Assembly: GCA_017383485.1 (NCBI GenBank)
Contig: JAFNXM010000013.1
Span: forward strand, 1 to 64,000
Source of the DNA: Bacteroidaceae bacterium
GTDB lineage: Bacteria > Bacteroidota > Bacteroidia > Bacteroidales > Bacteroidaceae
Direction of reading: 5' to 3'
Length of the DNA stretch: 64,000 bases
The notes beneath the pieces were generated by a model. That model did no database searches. It was given only the letters and a program-made list of their open reading frames with translations, and had not been told where the DNA came from. A program made the position numbers and the translations under genes. Position 1 is the first letter of the stretch. Each line of letters starts with the position of its first letter. Below, piece after piece: positions 1-9,300 of this stretch.

Positions 1-83
<83 letters not shown>

Positions 84-89
84 TATACG

Positions 90-135
90 AACCGCTTGGA
101 AAGACAAAATGATCTTTTCAAGCGGTTTTCGTTTT
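90..135 (+). terminator. Rho-independent terminator of the rRNA operon
   Basis: AACCGCTTG (90-98) pairs with CAAGCGGTT (119-127); the stem extends inward through AAAGA/TCTTT and is followed by a T-rich run. It lies 7 nt after the 5S sequence. Confidence 0.88.
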
Positions 136-164
136 GTCTAGCCCTGGATAGAAGGCTTGGCTCT

Positions 165-248
165 CTAGATATTCTAGAAGCTCTAGAAGCTCTAGAAGCT
201 CTAGATGATCTAGGTAATCTAGAAGATCTAGACATCTAGGAACTCTAG
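165..248. repeat. 9-bp tandem array containing CTAG
   Basis: Ten CTAG tetranucleotides begin at 165, 174, 183, 192, 201, 210, 219, 228, 236 and 245, so the period is 9 bp with one 8-bp step. The best-conserved unit is CTCTAGAAG, and most units contain the palindrome TCTAGA. It lies between the rRNA terminator and the next gene. No coding or RNA function is visible. Confidence 0.85.
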
Positions 249-433
249 ATTCATAATCGCAAAAAACTATGGCATGATATAAATTTAGCGCCAATTATCT
301 TCAAGTATTAGAAAAAAAGAAAAAGTTTTTATCGCTCCACTTTCCCATTATTTATAGTGCTTCTGCGTCCTTTTTGAAATGTTAAAAAAGTCAACAAAGA
401 GTAATTAAGATGAAGATACCCCCTGGCAGGTTG

Positions 434-490
434 TATCTTTGCAGAGTCAATCGAAGAATGAAAAAAGATTGACTGAGCTCTTTGATTTAT
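434..490 (+). promoter_or_regulatory. rRNA-leader-like cassette: promoter, short stem, boxA-like motif
   Basis: TATCTTTG at 434-441 fits the Bacteroidetes -7 consensus TAnnTTTG. It is followed by a 7-bp stem (GTCAATC 446-452, GATTGAC 467-473) and then GCTCTTTGA (477-485), which resembles the boxA antitermination motif of rRNA leaders. A cassette of the same layout occurs at 36559-36615. No rRNA follows here; the next gene is on the other strand. Transcription and antitermination are inference. Confidence 0.45.
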
Positions 491-539
491 TGTATAACGA
501 AAGATAGAATTAGATGCAGTTTCTTTGATTTTAATATAA

Positions 540-590
540 AAATCGACCGAATCGATGATAATATACTTTCGAATCGGTCGATTTCTTTTT
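540..590. terminator. Bidirectional terminator-like hairpin
   Basis: AAATCGACCGA (540-550) pairs with TCGGTCGATTT (574-584). T-rich sequence follows on the plus strand and A-rich sequence precedes it. It can end the metalloprotease gene on the minus strand and any plus-strand transcript from the cassette at 434. Confidence 0.75.
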
Positions 591-601
591 TCGTGCTATG
601 C

Positions 602-2284
602 TTAATCAACAATCACTGTTTTGCCTTTATAGATATAGACGCCAGGAGCAAGATTGTTTAGATCTGTTGCACTTCGGCGTACTATTTTTCCGCTTAAATC
701 ATAGATAGAGGATGGGGGTGTGAAAGTTGTTGGTGTGATATTTGTTGGAGTTCCTCCGCTCATGGTAAATCCCCCAGCAGCACCTGAACCTTCTGGTGAG
801 TAGCAGGTCAGCGTGTAGGCATTGCCCTGCATTTCCTCGATACGTATGATGCCTGGATTGACGTCGTAACTATCAAAATAGAAAATTTTGCTGATTTTTT
901 CAAAACTAATATTTGGCAATATAATTTCATACTTACCATTTAGTGCTGGAATATTCTCGGCCAATACATATTTGAACGTCTCGCCGAAATCATCAGATAA
1001 AGTGATGCGCAGTTTGCTATTGCTGTTGAAATATGATGTGTTGACTCCCCAATTAACCGTAACCTTTTCGCCTGCTCTATAATGATCTTTACTAGGTGTT
1101 AGAGAGGCCGTAAATGGTGTGCCGCCGACTATTTCAACAGCAGTTTTGTAGATGGTATATTGAGAGCGGAATGGTGAAGTTGTCATCCCTTGCAAGGTCA
1201 TGTCGTGTGGTTTGGGCAAGTCATTTGCAGATGCAGCAAAGCGATAGGTGCCTGCTGTAAGTGTAGTGATGCAGTTGTCATCCGGATAGAAATAATCATC
1301 GCCAGGAAAAAGAACGTAGCGTGGACGGTAGTCAATTAAAGGATTGTCTGAGGGTGCAAATGCAGGAAGTGCTGCGCCATCTTCATATTGTTGAAAGGTA
1401 TAGGTGATACGATCATTGTCTTCATCTGTCGCAGAGATATCAATAGAAAAGCATGCACCTTGAGGGATTTGGTATTTTTCTTTCATATTGCCTAAAACAA
1501 ATTGGGGGGCATTATTCCCTGCGACCTTCACACCATACACATAGTTCCCACCAGCATTGTTGCCTATCAATTTGGTGCGATCTTTGTCTGCATAATATGA
1601 CGCATTTTTGGATTTCATGCAGTCAGCAATAAATTTCATGCTTGCTAAGGAGAAGAAATCTTTGGGCGTGCCGTATCCCATTACACTTTGTCCCAGCCCG
1701 GGTTCTGTGGCAGAACCTTCATCGTGTGTATGTGGTGCGCCAAACAGATGGCCTAATTCATGTGCCACTGTGATAACGTTGTTTTCTGAATAACCATTTG
1801 CCTTTGTTCGTACATTATAAGCCCCCTCCAAGACACTTACTCCACTGTTGTCAAAATCTGCAGCAATGGCAATCCACAAACCTACGTCATAAGCGTTTGC
1901 AGGAATGATTTCGTTCAATAAGTCAGTACCAAGTCCTGCGGCATTGAACACATTTTGGTCAATAGAGTTGTTTGTGTGCGCAATCAGTTTCTCATCTTCG
2001 ACAACGTCAAAGCAAATACCCAATGGGATGTATAGTTGATTGACGAAGGTTTCTGTCTCTTGCCAAAAGTCTTTTACTGCATCAACGCTTCCGTTAAAGT
2101 TTTGGTTAAAGCAAGTATTTGTTATGGGTAGAGCAAGACGGTAGAAACGTAGCACACCATCATTACTGAGGTAATCATTGGCAAGTACTCGTTTGGCTTG
2201 TTCTGCTTCAATGCTTGTGGACTGAGCTCCACTATAAAGGTTATAACTGCATGCAAAGAGCAATAATATCAGAAACTTTTTCAT
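602..2284 (-). CDS. Secreted M12B/reprolysin-like zinc metalloprotease, T9SS cargo
   Basis: 560 residues. Residues 1-20 form a signal peptide. The zinc motif HELGHLFGAPH spans residues 175-185 (ligands H175, H179, H185; catalytic E176), and a Met-turn-like SVMGYG follows about 18 residues later; together these indicate a metzincin of the reprolysin-like M12B type. The last ~35 residues (IYDLSGKIVRR ... APGVYIYKGKTVIVD) form a short T9SS-type sorting domain, so the enzyme should be exported and surface-attached or released. The middle part is probably a beta-sandwich extension. It is transcribed divergently from the subtilisin-like protease gene through overlapping promoters. Substrate unknown. 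Confidence 0.85.
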   Translation of the reverse strand: MKKFLILLLFACSYNLYSGAQSTSIEAEQAKRVLANDYLSNDGVLRFYRLALPITNTCFNQNFNGSVDAVKDFWQETETFVNQLYIPLGICFDVVEDEKLIAHTNNSIDQNVFNAAGLGTDLLNEIIPANAYDVGLWIAIAADFDNSGVSVLEGAYNVRTKANGYSENNVITVAHELGHLFGAPHTHDEGSATEPGLGQSVMGYGTPKDFFSLASMKFIADCMKSKNASYYADKDRTKLIGNNAGGNYVYGVKVAGNNAPQFVLGNMKEKYQIPQGACFSIDISATDEDNDRITYTFQQYEDGAALPAFAPSDNPLIDYRPRYVLFPGDDYFYPDDNCITTLTAGTYRFAASANDLPKPHDMTLQGMTTSPFRSQYTIYKTAVEIVGGTPFTASLTPSKDHYRAGEKVTVNWGVNTSYFNSNSKLRITLSDDFGETFKYVLAENIPALNGKYEIILPNISFEKISKIFYFDSYDVNPGIIRIEEMQGNAYTLTCYSPEGSGAAGGFTMSGGTPTNITPTTFTPPSSIYDLSGKIVRRSATDLNNLAPGVYIYKGKTVIVD

Positions 2285-2324
2285 AATAATATATGATAAA
2301 AAGAGAACGTATAGATGATTTTTC

Positions 2325-2340
2325 TAACTTTGCAAATATA
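2325..2340. promoter_or_regulatory. Overlapping divergent promoters of two protease genes
   Basis: The 16-bp sequence TAACTTTGCAAATATA contains TAACTTTG (2325-2332) on the plus strand and, abutting it, TATATTTG read on the minus strand (2333-2340). Each is a full TAnnTTTG -7 element. Predicted starts fall about 45 nt before the plus-strand ATG at 2384 and about 42 nt before the minus-strand ATG at 2284. Confidence 0.7.
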
Positions 2341-2383
2341 ATGTAAATAAATGAAATTAGTACATATAATGATAAATTTTGAA

Positions 2384-5300
2384 ATGAAAAAAATATTCTT
2401 TCTATGCTTTCTGAGTCTGTTGAATCTTGAATTTATTTCTGCGCAGAGCACAAACGTCATAGAGCAACCATTGCAGACCATGATGACTCAGACAGAAGGG
2501 CTAATCGGGATAAATATCTTGTTGCAACCAGTAAATGATGGTCGCAAATCGTCCCCATCTGTCGCTTTGCTCCAGTCAGATCGCTCCGTAAAAGTGGCAA
2601 CTCAAAAGAAAAAGGCAAAGCAAATGCAGATGAGTGTTTCAGCCATATTGGGCGAGTTTGTTCAAAGAGGGCAAGTGACAGATACGGCATCTTTGTGGAT
2701 GGCAAATATGATCAATTGCAAGGCTACACCAGAGGTGATAAGGGCTCTGTCTGTTTTGCCAGAGGTGGTGAGCATTGGATTGGACCAAGAGTTTCAGATT
2801 GCAAATGCTGTGGGAGAAAATATTGATCAGCCTTATGTGAATAAGAGCGCTGCGCCGCATGTGTTGCAAGTCAAAGCCAACGAGGTGTGGAAGCTCGGAT
2901 ATACTGGGAAAAATGTCATCGTTGCGGTGCTGGATTCGGGAACAAATCCTGAGCATGTCGACCTGAAGGACAATCTGTGGGTGGGTTATGCCGACACAGA
3001 TGGAGACGGTGAGAAGGATGATATGATCCATGGTTGGAATTTTACTGTAAGGGACGCACAGGGCAATTCGGATATCCGCGACGACTACGGCCACGGCACA
3101 CACTGTGCCGGTATCGTGTGTGGCAAGGGTGTGGCTGGCAATATCACCGGCGTTGCGCCAGATGCCACCCTGATGACGGTGAAAATCATCGGTAGAAATG
3201 GTGGCGGGAGCCCTGCGAATATGATCAAAGGTGTAGAGTTCGCTATCGAAAATGGCGCATCAGTGCTAAGTATATCCTCAGGTTTCAAGACCTCGCAAAT
3301 TGGTGTAGCTGCCAAGGAAGCCTTGCGCCGAACTTTCGAAAGCGCCCTGGATTTGGGCATAGTTGTTTGTGCTGCAGCGGGCAATGATGGTAGCAGCATC
3401 GGCGTGCCTGATAATGTCGATATCCCGGCGGCTTGTCCACCGCCTTACTTTTCGCCGGATATGCAGGGCGTATCGGGTGGCAAGTCCAGCGTGATTTGTG
3501 TCGGTTCGGTCAATTCTGTTGACGAATATTCTACCTTCTCTTCACAGGGTCCAGTCACTTGGCAAGACACCCAGTGGGGCGACTATCCCTATGCGGATGG
3601 CATGGGCGGACTGATACGTCCCGATGTTTGCGCACCTGGCGATTTCATTTATTCCTCACGCCATGACGAGAATGATAAGTACAAGATTTATTCGGGCACC
3701 TCACAGGCTACACCCTGTGTGGCAGGAATTATCGCTTTGTTGTTGGAGAAAAATGAGCAATTGACTCCTGCGCAGATTTGTCAAACGTTAGAAGAGACAG
3801 CAAAGCACTTGTCGGACAAAAAGAACAATTTGACGGGCTCTGGCCGTGTGGATGCTTTGGCTGCAATCAATGCCGTGGGGGCAGCAAGCACTACACCCTA
3901 TGTGCGTATGGTACGTGTCGTTACGCCGCAGGTGAACCGTGGCGAAAATGTCGCTTTGCAATTTGAAATGGCTAATTACGGCAAAGTGGCTACCTCAAAC
4001 AATGCTAGGGTAAAACTGACTACAAGCGATCCCTACATTACTATCACCGATGGCGAGACTACGCTTGGTGAACTGCAGACCAATACTTCTGCCATCGTAT
4101 CTTTCGTTGCAAATATTGCAGATGCTACGCCGATGCCGCATGTCGCTTATTTCCAAATTCAGACGGAGGATAATGGCACCGTTTGGACGGACCATGTGCA
4201 ACTGAGTGTTGAGGGCGAACCTCGCCTGATCTATCATTCTGGTGCGCCATCTGCTTTGGATGCGGGCAAACGTCATGAGATGAAAATCACCCTGACCAAT
4301 GCGGGTACGGTGCCTACGTTGGGCGAATCCAGGGTAGTCCTTCAGTCAAAATCTTCTTATATCACGTGGCACGTGTCCGAGGCTGTCGTACCTATCCTTA
4401 GGCCAGGCGAAACTGCCGAAGTAACCTTTGCCTTCGAGGTGAGTCCAAGTATTCCTGATGGCGAAAGGGTGTCGTTTGATATCTATGCTACGCCCAACAA
4501 CTATACGGATGTGCGCTCCAAGATGTACGAATTCGAGACAGGTATAGAGGTGATGGGCTACGCAGACGATGGTTTCAATGGCTGGACCACCTTCGACGCC
4601 AGCCCCGATGGTCGCGACCATGCCTGGTGGCACTCGTCATTGGCCGTGAAGCACCGTGTCGAGTCTGCAGGTCTTGCCGCGTCGGGTCGAGGTCAGATGA
4701 TGAGCGAAGCCTATTGCCAAGGTTCGATGATCGAGTACGAAGTGCCCGTAGACAACTACCTCGTGTCGCCCCGTGTGCGTATCACCGCCGACAGCAAGTT
4801 TGCGTTCAAGGCGCGTGTGCATTCTGCCTATTTCTATGGCGAACACTTTGGCGTGGCGATATCTGAGAAGGCTAACAAATCGGCAGACGATTTTACCACA
4901 ATCCAGGAGTGGAGCATTCAGCGCGAGGATGGTACAGACTGGATCACCTATAGCGTGGACCTGAGTGCCTATGCCGGTCGCGACGTCTATGTAGCCATTC
5001 GCCATTTCTTCACACCCGACCAATGGCGCGACTTCAACAATGGCTACGACCTCTACGTCCTGCACGTCGACGATGCACAGTTCACCGACATTATCGACGT
5101 GTCCGATCGCTTTGTGTACGACAACTACAGCTATTTCGACGTCACCGTCAATTCCTCTCCGTTGCCCGCGCCAGCCAATCTGGTGGCGAAAGCACTGAGC
5201 GAGACCAGTGTGCAGCTCACTTGGGATGCCGTGAATGAGGCCAAGGGCTACAATGTCTACCGCGACGGAGTGCTTGTCGCCGAAGCCGTCTCTGCCACCT

Positions 5301-5998
5301 CCTATACCGACCACAATCTGCAATCAGACACCCCGTACGCCTATGCCGTAGCAGCCGTTCGCGGCGATCGCATCTACGAACGCTCTGCCCCCGTCTCGGT
5401 CCGTACGGCTCAGGCGGACTATAGCATAGCCATCCTCAGCGTGTCGCCACGTGTACTGCAGTTGGGCGAGAATCAGGTGGAAATCACTTTTGTCAACAAC
5501 GGCCGCTACGAACACCTATCGCGCAGCACGGTGCAGTTGACCTCGACTTCGCCATGCGTCAGTGTGCAGTCCTCGTCCGTCGGTATCAACGCCCTGATGC
5601 CCGGACAGACCGTAGCGCGTACTTTCTCGGTGGTGCTGAGCGAACCCCTGCCTGCTGATGGCGTGGTCGATTTCAATGCCAACGTCACCTATCGCTACGA
5701 ACCCTACACCTCGTGGGACTGCCCCTTTGTGCTGAGTGTACCGGTAGAGACGGGCCTTTCACAATTGGAGACAAAGCGCAAAGTCTACGCTCAGCGCACT
5801 ACGCTGGTCGTGACAGGTGTGCAGGGCGAAGTGACCATCGGCTTGTACGATCTGACGGGTAAGATGCTGATGCAACGCCAGTTTGCGGCAGACGAGTCCG
5901 AGGTGGTACGCATCGATTGCAGTCATCTCCCCCGTGGCGTATACATCGTCAGATGCAGTGACTCGTCGGGTCAGCAGTCTTACAAAGTGCTTTATTGA
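2384..5998 (+). CDS. Subtilisin-like serine protease with fibronectin III domain, T9SS cargo
   Basis: 1204 residues from the ATG at 2384, chosen because it opens a clean signal peptide (MKKIFFLCFLSLL...); an in-frame ATG at 2351 would add 11 unsuitable residues. The S8 catalytic domain shows Asp184 (AVLDSGTN), His237 (GHGTHCAG), oxyanion Asn334 (AAAGNDG) and Ser440 (SGTSQATP). The region before it resembles an inhibitor propeptide. Downstream come CARDB-like beta domains, a jelly-roll segment (~540-900), a fibronectin type III domain (PAPANLVAKALSETSVQLTW...) near 930-1010 and a T9SS C-terminal domain (GLYDLTGKMLMQ ... LPRGVYIV). It is probably a surface protease for host protein degradation. 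Confidence 0.9.
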   Translation: MKKIFFLCFLSLLNLEFISAQSTNVIEQPLQTMMTQTEGLIGINILLQPVNDGRKSSPSVALLQSDRSVKVATQKKKAKQMQMSVSAILGEFVQRGQVTDTASLWMANMINCKATPEVIRALSVLPEVVSIGLDQEFQIANAVGENIDQPYVNKSAAPHVLQVKANEVWKLGYTGKNVIVAVLDSGTNPEHVDLKDNLWVGYADTDGDGEKDDMIHGWNFTVRDAQGNSDIRDDYGHGTHCAGIVCGKGVAGNITGVAPDATLMTVKIIGRNGGGSPANMIKGVEFAIENGASVLSISSGFKTSQIGVAAKEALRRTFESALDLGIVVCAAAGNDGSSIGVPDNVDIPAACPPPYFSPDMQGVSGGKSSVICVGSVNSVDEYSTFSSQGPVTWQDTQWGDYPYADGMGGLIRPDVCAPGDFIYSSRHDENDKYKIYSGTSQATPCVAGIIALLLEKNEQLTPAQICQTLEETAKHLSDKKNNLTGSGRVDALAAINAVGAASTTPYVRMVRVVTPQVNRGENVALQFEMANYGKVATSNNARVKLTTSDPYITITDGETTLGELQTNTSAIVSFVANIADATPMPHVAYFQIQTEDNGTVWTDHVQLSVEGEPRLIYHSGAPSALDAGKRHEMKITLTNAGTVPTLGESRVVLQSKSSYITWHVSEAVVPILRPGETAEVTFAFEVSPSIPDGERVSFDIYATPNNYTDVRSKMYEFETGIEVMGYADDGFNGWTTFDASPDGRDHAWWHSSLAVKHRVESAGLAASGRGQMMSEAYCQGSMIEYEVPVDNYLVSPRVRITADSKFAFKARVHSAYFYGEHFGVAISEKANKSADDFTTIQEWSIQREDGTDWITYSVDLSAYAGRDVYVAIRHFFTPDQWRDFNNGYDLYVLHVDDAQFTDIIDVSDRFVYDNYSYFDVTVNSSPLPAPANLVAKALSETSVQLTWDAVNEAKGYNVYRDGVLVAEAVSATSYTDHNLQSDTPYAYAVAAVRGDRIYERSAPVSVRTAQADYSIAILSVSPRVLQLGENQVEITFVNNGRYEHLSRSTVQLTSTSPCVSVQSSSVGINALMPGQTVARTFSVVLSEPLPADGVVDFNANVTYRYEPYTSWDCPFVLSVPVETGLSQLETKRKVYAQRTTLVVTGVQGEVTIGLYDLTGKMLMQRQFAADESEVVRIDCSHLPRGVYIVRCSDSSGQQSYKVLY

Positions 5999-6021
5999 TA
6001 CGACAAAATAGTAAATACCGA

Positions 6022-6056
6022 GGGCTTACTCCGCTATTGGAGTAGGCCCTTTTTTG
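6022..6056 (+). terminator. Rho-independent terminator after the subtilisin-like gene
   Basis: GGGCTTACTCC pairs with GGAGTAGGCCC around a GCTATT loop and is followed by TTTTTTG. Confidence 0.88.
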
Positions 6057-6095
6057 TTGGGCATAACATCTGTCCCCTTTGATGAAGGGCGAAAA

Positions 6096-6180
6096 AAACT
6101 TTGCGACGCCCCGTGAAAAAAAGGTCTAACCTTTTTTAAATTTCGCGACGCCTCGTTGAAAAAAGGTCTAATGTTTTTTT
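6096..6180. repeat. Dispersed hairpin-element family, copy A (tandem half-units)
   Basis: Two direct 42-43 bp units (6096-6137 and 6138-6180). Each runs AAAyTTyGCGACGCCyCGT, then an A-tract, GGTCTAA and a T-tract. They share the core CGCGACG(C/T)CTCGTT with copies at 17882, 33245, 41020, 45345 and 53671. Unlike the others, both cores face the same way here. Confidence 0.75.
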
Positions 6181-6301
6181 GAGGAGGTCTGATGGACTTC
6201 TATTAAGCTCGAATTTCGACCATTTTATGTGCTTTTCCGATGAATTATTTTTTTCTTTTTTTATTCAGCTGTTTTTTTCTTACATAATTATAAATTAATT
6301 A

Positions 6302-6309
6302 TAAATTTG
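6302..6309 (+). promoter_or_regulatory. Promoter -7 element of the LRR gene
   Basis: TAAATTTG matches TAnnTTTG. The predicted start leaves a ~47-nt leader before the ATG at 6364. Confidence 0.6.
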
Positions 6310-6363
6310 CAACTATATAATCTATGGATGCATTGTATAATGAAATTTGAACTTTAAATCAAT

Positions 6364-9300
6364 ATGTCAATGAAACGCCGTGTCTTTTTTAGTTTAGTTC
6401 TGCTTGCGTCGTTTGCTACCTCGGTTTTCGCTCACGATTTCGAGGTGAATCACATCTTTTATCAAGTGAAAAGCAAGGCAGACAAGACCGTGGAAGTGAC
6501 CTTCAAGGGGGCGACGGATAAGTCCTATGCCAACGAGTATGCAAGTGTGGTGCGCATTCCCGAGACAGTGACTCACGATGGCCAAACCTACACCGTCGTT
6601 GGAATTACAGATAGGGCCTTTTCAAATCAAGAGACTCTGACACAGGTCGAAGTGCCCAATACTGTGGAAAATATTGGCGAGTCAGCTTTTGAGGGTTGCG
6701 AATATCTTTCAATGCTCACTTTGGGCAGAGGAGTAGTGAATGTAGGCTACGATGCTTTCAAAAATTGTCGGCGTTTGTTGACGTTGCATATAGACTGCGA
6801 AGTGATTCCCGAAGGGTGGTTCACCACGATGCATCAAATAGAGACGCTGGTGCTGGGCGAACACGTCAAGACGGTCGATGACTACGCCTTCCTGAATTGC
6901 ACGAACCTGAAAAACTTGACATTCTCTCCTGCATTGCAGCGTATCGGAGTGAGTGCTTTTGGCATGTGTATTAACTTGCCAAAACTAGATTTCTCTGCAA
7001 CTTGTGTGCAAATGGCAGAACGCGCTTTCAATGGTTGCCAGGCATTGACAGAAGTGGTGTTGGGCAAGAATGAAGTAGGCGCGAAGGCTTTCCAAAATAG
7101 CAAAGGGCTGTCTGTGTTGAGTTTGGCTCATCAACCCGTTTTGATAGCCGACGATGCTTTTGATGGCTGCGATAATATCAATACGTTGAATGTGTATGCC
7201 GATAGTCTGTCGGGGCTCGGCAATATGCTGGGTAACCTGAAAAGTATCTATCTCGGCCCCAAAGTGGAGCACATAGATGTTACCACATTGCAGGGATTGT
7301 CACAATTGCAAACTATCACAGTTGATCCCGATAATGAGCATTTTGATTCGCGCGATTCGTGCAATGCCTTGATAGATTCTGATACGGATCAGTTGCTCTT
7401 GGGATGTGCTACGACCCAATTGCCCGCTACAATTCGGTCGATTGGAAAATCTGCCTTCCGTGACTGCCGCGGATTGACTATGCTAAGCATCCCCGACGCT
7501 GTCGAGATGATCGATGCTTGCGCTTTCGAGGGGTGTGTGGACTTGGCATCGCTGACCTTAGGCAAATCTTTGCAAGAACTCGGTGATTCCGCTTTTTATC
7601 GTTGCATACACCTGAAGGAATTAAGCCTGCCCGAAAATGTGAAACGTCTGGGCAGTGCAGCGTTTGAGGGTTGCGAGTCGTTGACTTCAGTCGCTTTCAA
7701 TCCGTCATTGACGCATATTGGCGCGTCTGCTTTCCGTGGTTGTAGACGTCTGATGGACCTTCGCTTCCCCGATGCAGTGGAATATATTGGAGCAGATGCC
7801 TTCGATGGTTGTGTCGCTGTGATGACTGTCACTTTTGGTAAATCGCTGAAGGAAATCGGCGATGGTGCTTTCCGTGATTGTAAAGGATTGATAGATTTGG
7901 TCGTTCCAGATTCGGTCAAGCGAATAGGCGACTTCGCCTTCCGAGGTTGCTATGATTTGATGTCATTGTCCTTTGGACAGTCACTGGAATATATAGGCAC
8001 AGAAGCCTTCTACAACTGCAAACGTTTGACCGAACTCCGTCTCCCTGATTCCATAGAATATATAGCAAGTCGGGCTTTTCGTGGATGTAGTGCGCTTGCT
8101 ACAATATCCTGGGGCAAATCTCTTAAGGCCATCGACGCAGCCGCTTTCTCTGACTGCAACACCTTGACGATACTAGACCTTCCTGATGGGTTAGAGCGCA
8201 TCGGCGTATCTGCTTTCGAAGGGTGCACGGCATTGGGCGCGCTCTCCTTGGGACAGGGGTTGGTGGAAATTGAGTCTTCTGCTTTTCGTGGTTGTCGTGG
8301 CATTACAGTACTTAGCCTTCCTGACGGCGTAGAGCGTATTGGGGCAATGGCTTTTGAAGGTTGTGACGGTTTGAGTGCGATTTCTTGGAGCGTATCTTTA
8401 CAGGAAATAGGCGATGGCGCATTTCGCAGTTGCTCCAATCTGATAGAGGTGAATCTGCCCAGCAATGTGCAGCATCTGGGTGCATCAGCCTTTGAGGGTT
8501 GCACCGCTTTGAGCATGGCTTCGCTGGGAGATAAAATGGAAACTATCGGTAGCGCTGCATTCATGAAATGTGTCAATCTCCAGACTGTGAAGCTGCCCCA
8601 ATCGTTGAAGCAAATCAAAGATTATGCCTTTGCTTATTGTGATACGCTCGAGGCTATTACCCTTGGAGACAATGTGACGGAAATCGGTAGCAACGCCTTT
8701 TTGTCCTGTCGTAATATGACGTCTGTCGGCTTGAGTAGGGCGCTTGTTAGTATAGGTAACAAGGCCTTCGCCGGTAATCGAAACCTTTGTGCGATACAGA
8801 TACCCCATGCTGTGAAAACCATCGGTGCTGGTGCATTCTCGGATTGTATAAATTTGCAGACGGTACAGATGGGTGACAACGTGACCAATCTTGGTGGCGA
8901 GACGTTCTATAATTGTCAAAAACTACGGTCGGTCAATCTTTCCGATAGTCTTTCTATAGTAGCCGAAAACACGTTTGCTAATTGCAATAATTTGGAATAT
9001 GTCAAAATTCCCGACGGTGTGAGGATGATTGGCAACGCCGCTTTTCAGAATTGCAACCTTTTGCACACAGTGGAACTCGGAGACTCTTTGCACTATATTG
9101 ACGGGTATGCATTTGATAATTGCTCAGCTTTATCCCAAATACGTCTGCCCGATGCAGTCGAGACGATTATGTCCGCCGCCTTTCGCAATTGTGATCAACT
9201 CCATACGGTCTCGATTGGAAAAGGTTTGAAGCAAATTGCTTATGGGGCTTTTGCAGGTTGTGATACTATCGAGCATTTGTCAATCAATTGCGAAAGAGTA

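Larger units (their letters stand above)
5999..6363. other. Intergenic region between two T9SS cargo genes
   Basis: Holds a terminator, tandem copy A of the hairpin-element family (6096-6180), an A/T-rich stretch and the promoter of the LRR gene. No coding sequence is seen. Confidence 0.8.

Noticed and set aside
165..248. CRISPR array
   Set aside because: The unit is only 9 bp with no spacers; it is a simple tandem repeat.
2281..2481. 66-codon minus-strand reading frame upstream of the metalloprotease
   Set aside because: Overlaps the divergent promoters and the start of the protease gene on the other strand; no coding character.
4637..5323. 228-codon minus-strand reading frame inside the subtilisin-like gene
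   Set aside because: Antisense to a gene with clear catalytic motifs; no start signal, no family resemblance, composition dictated by the sense codons.
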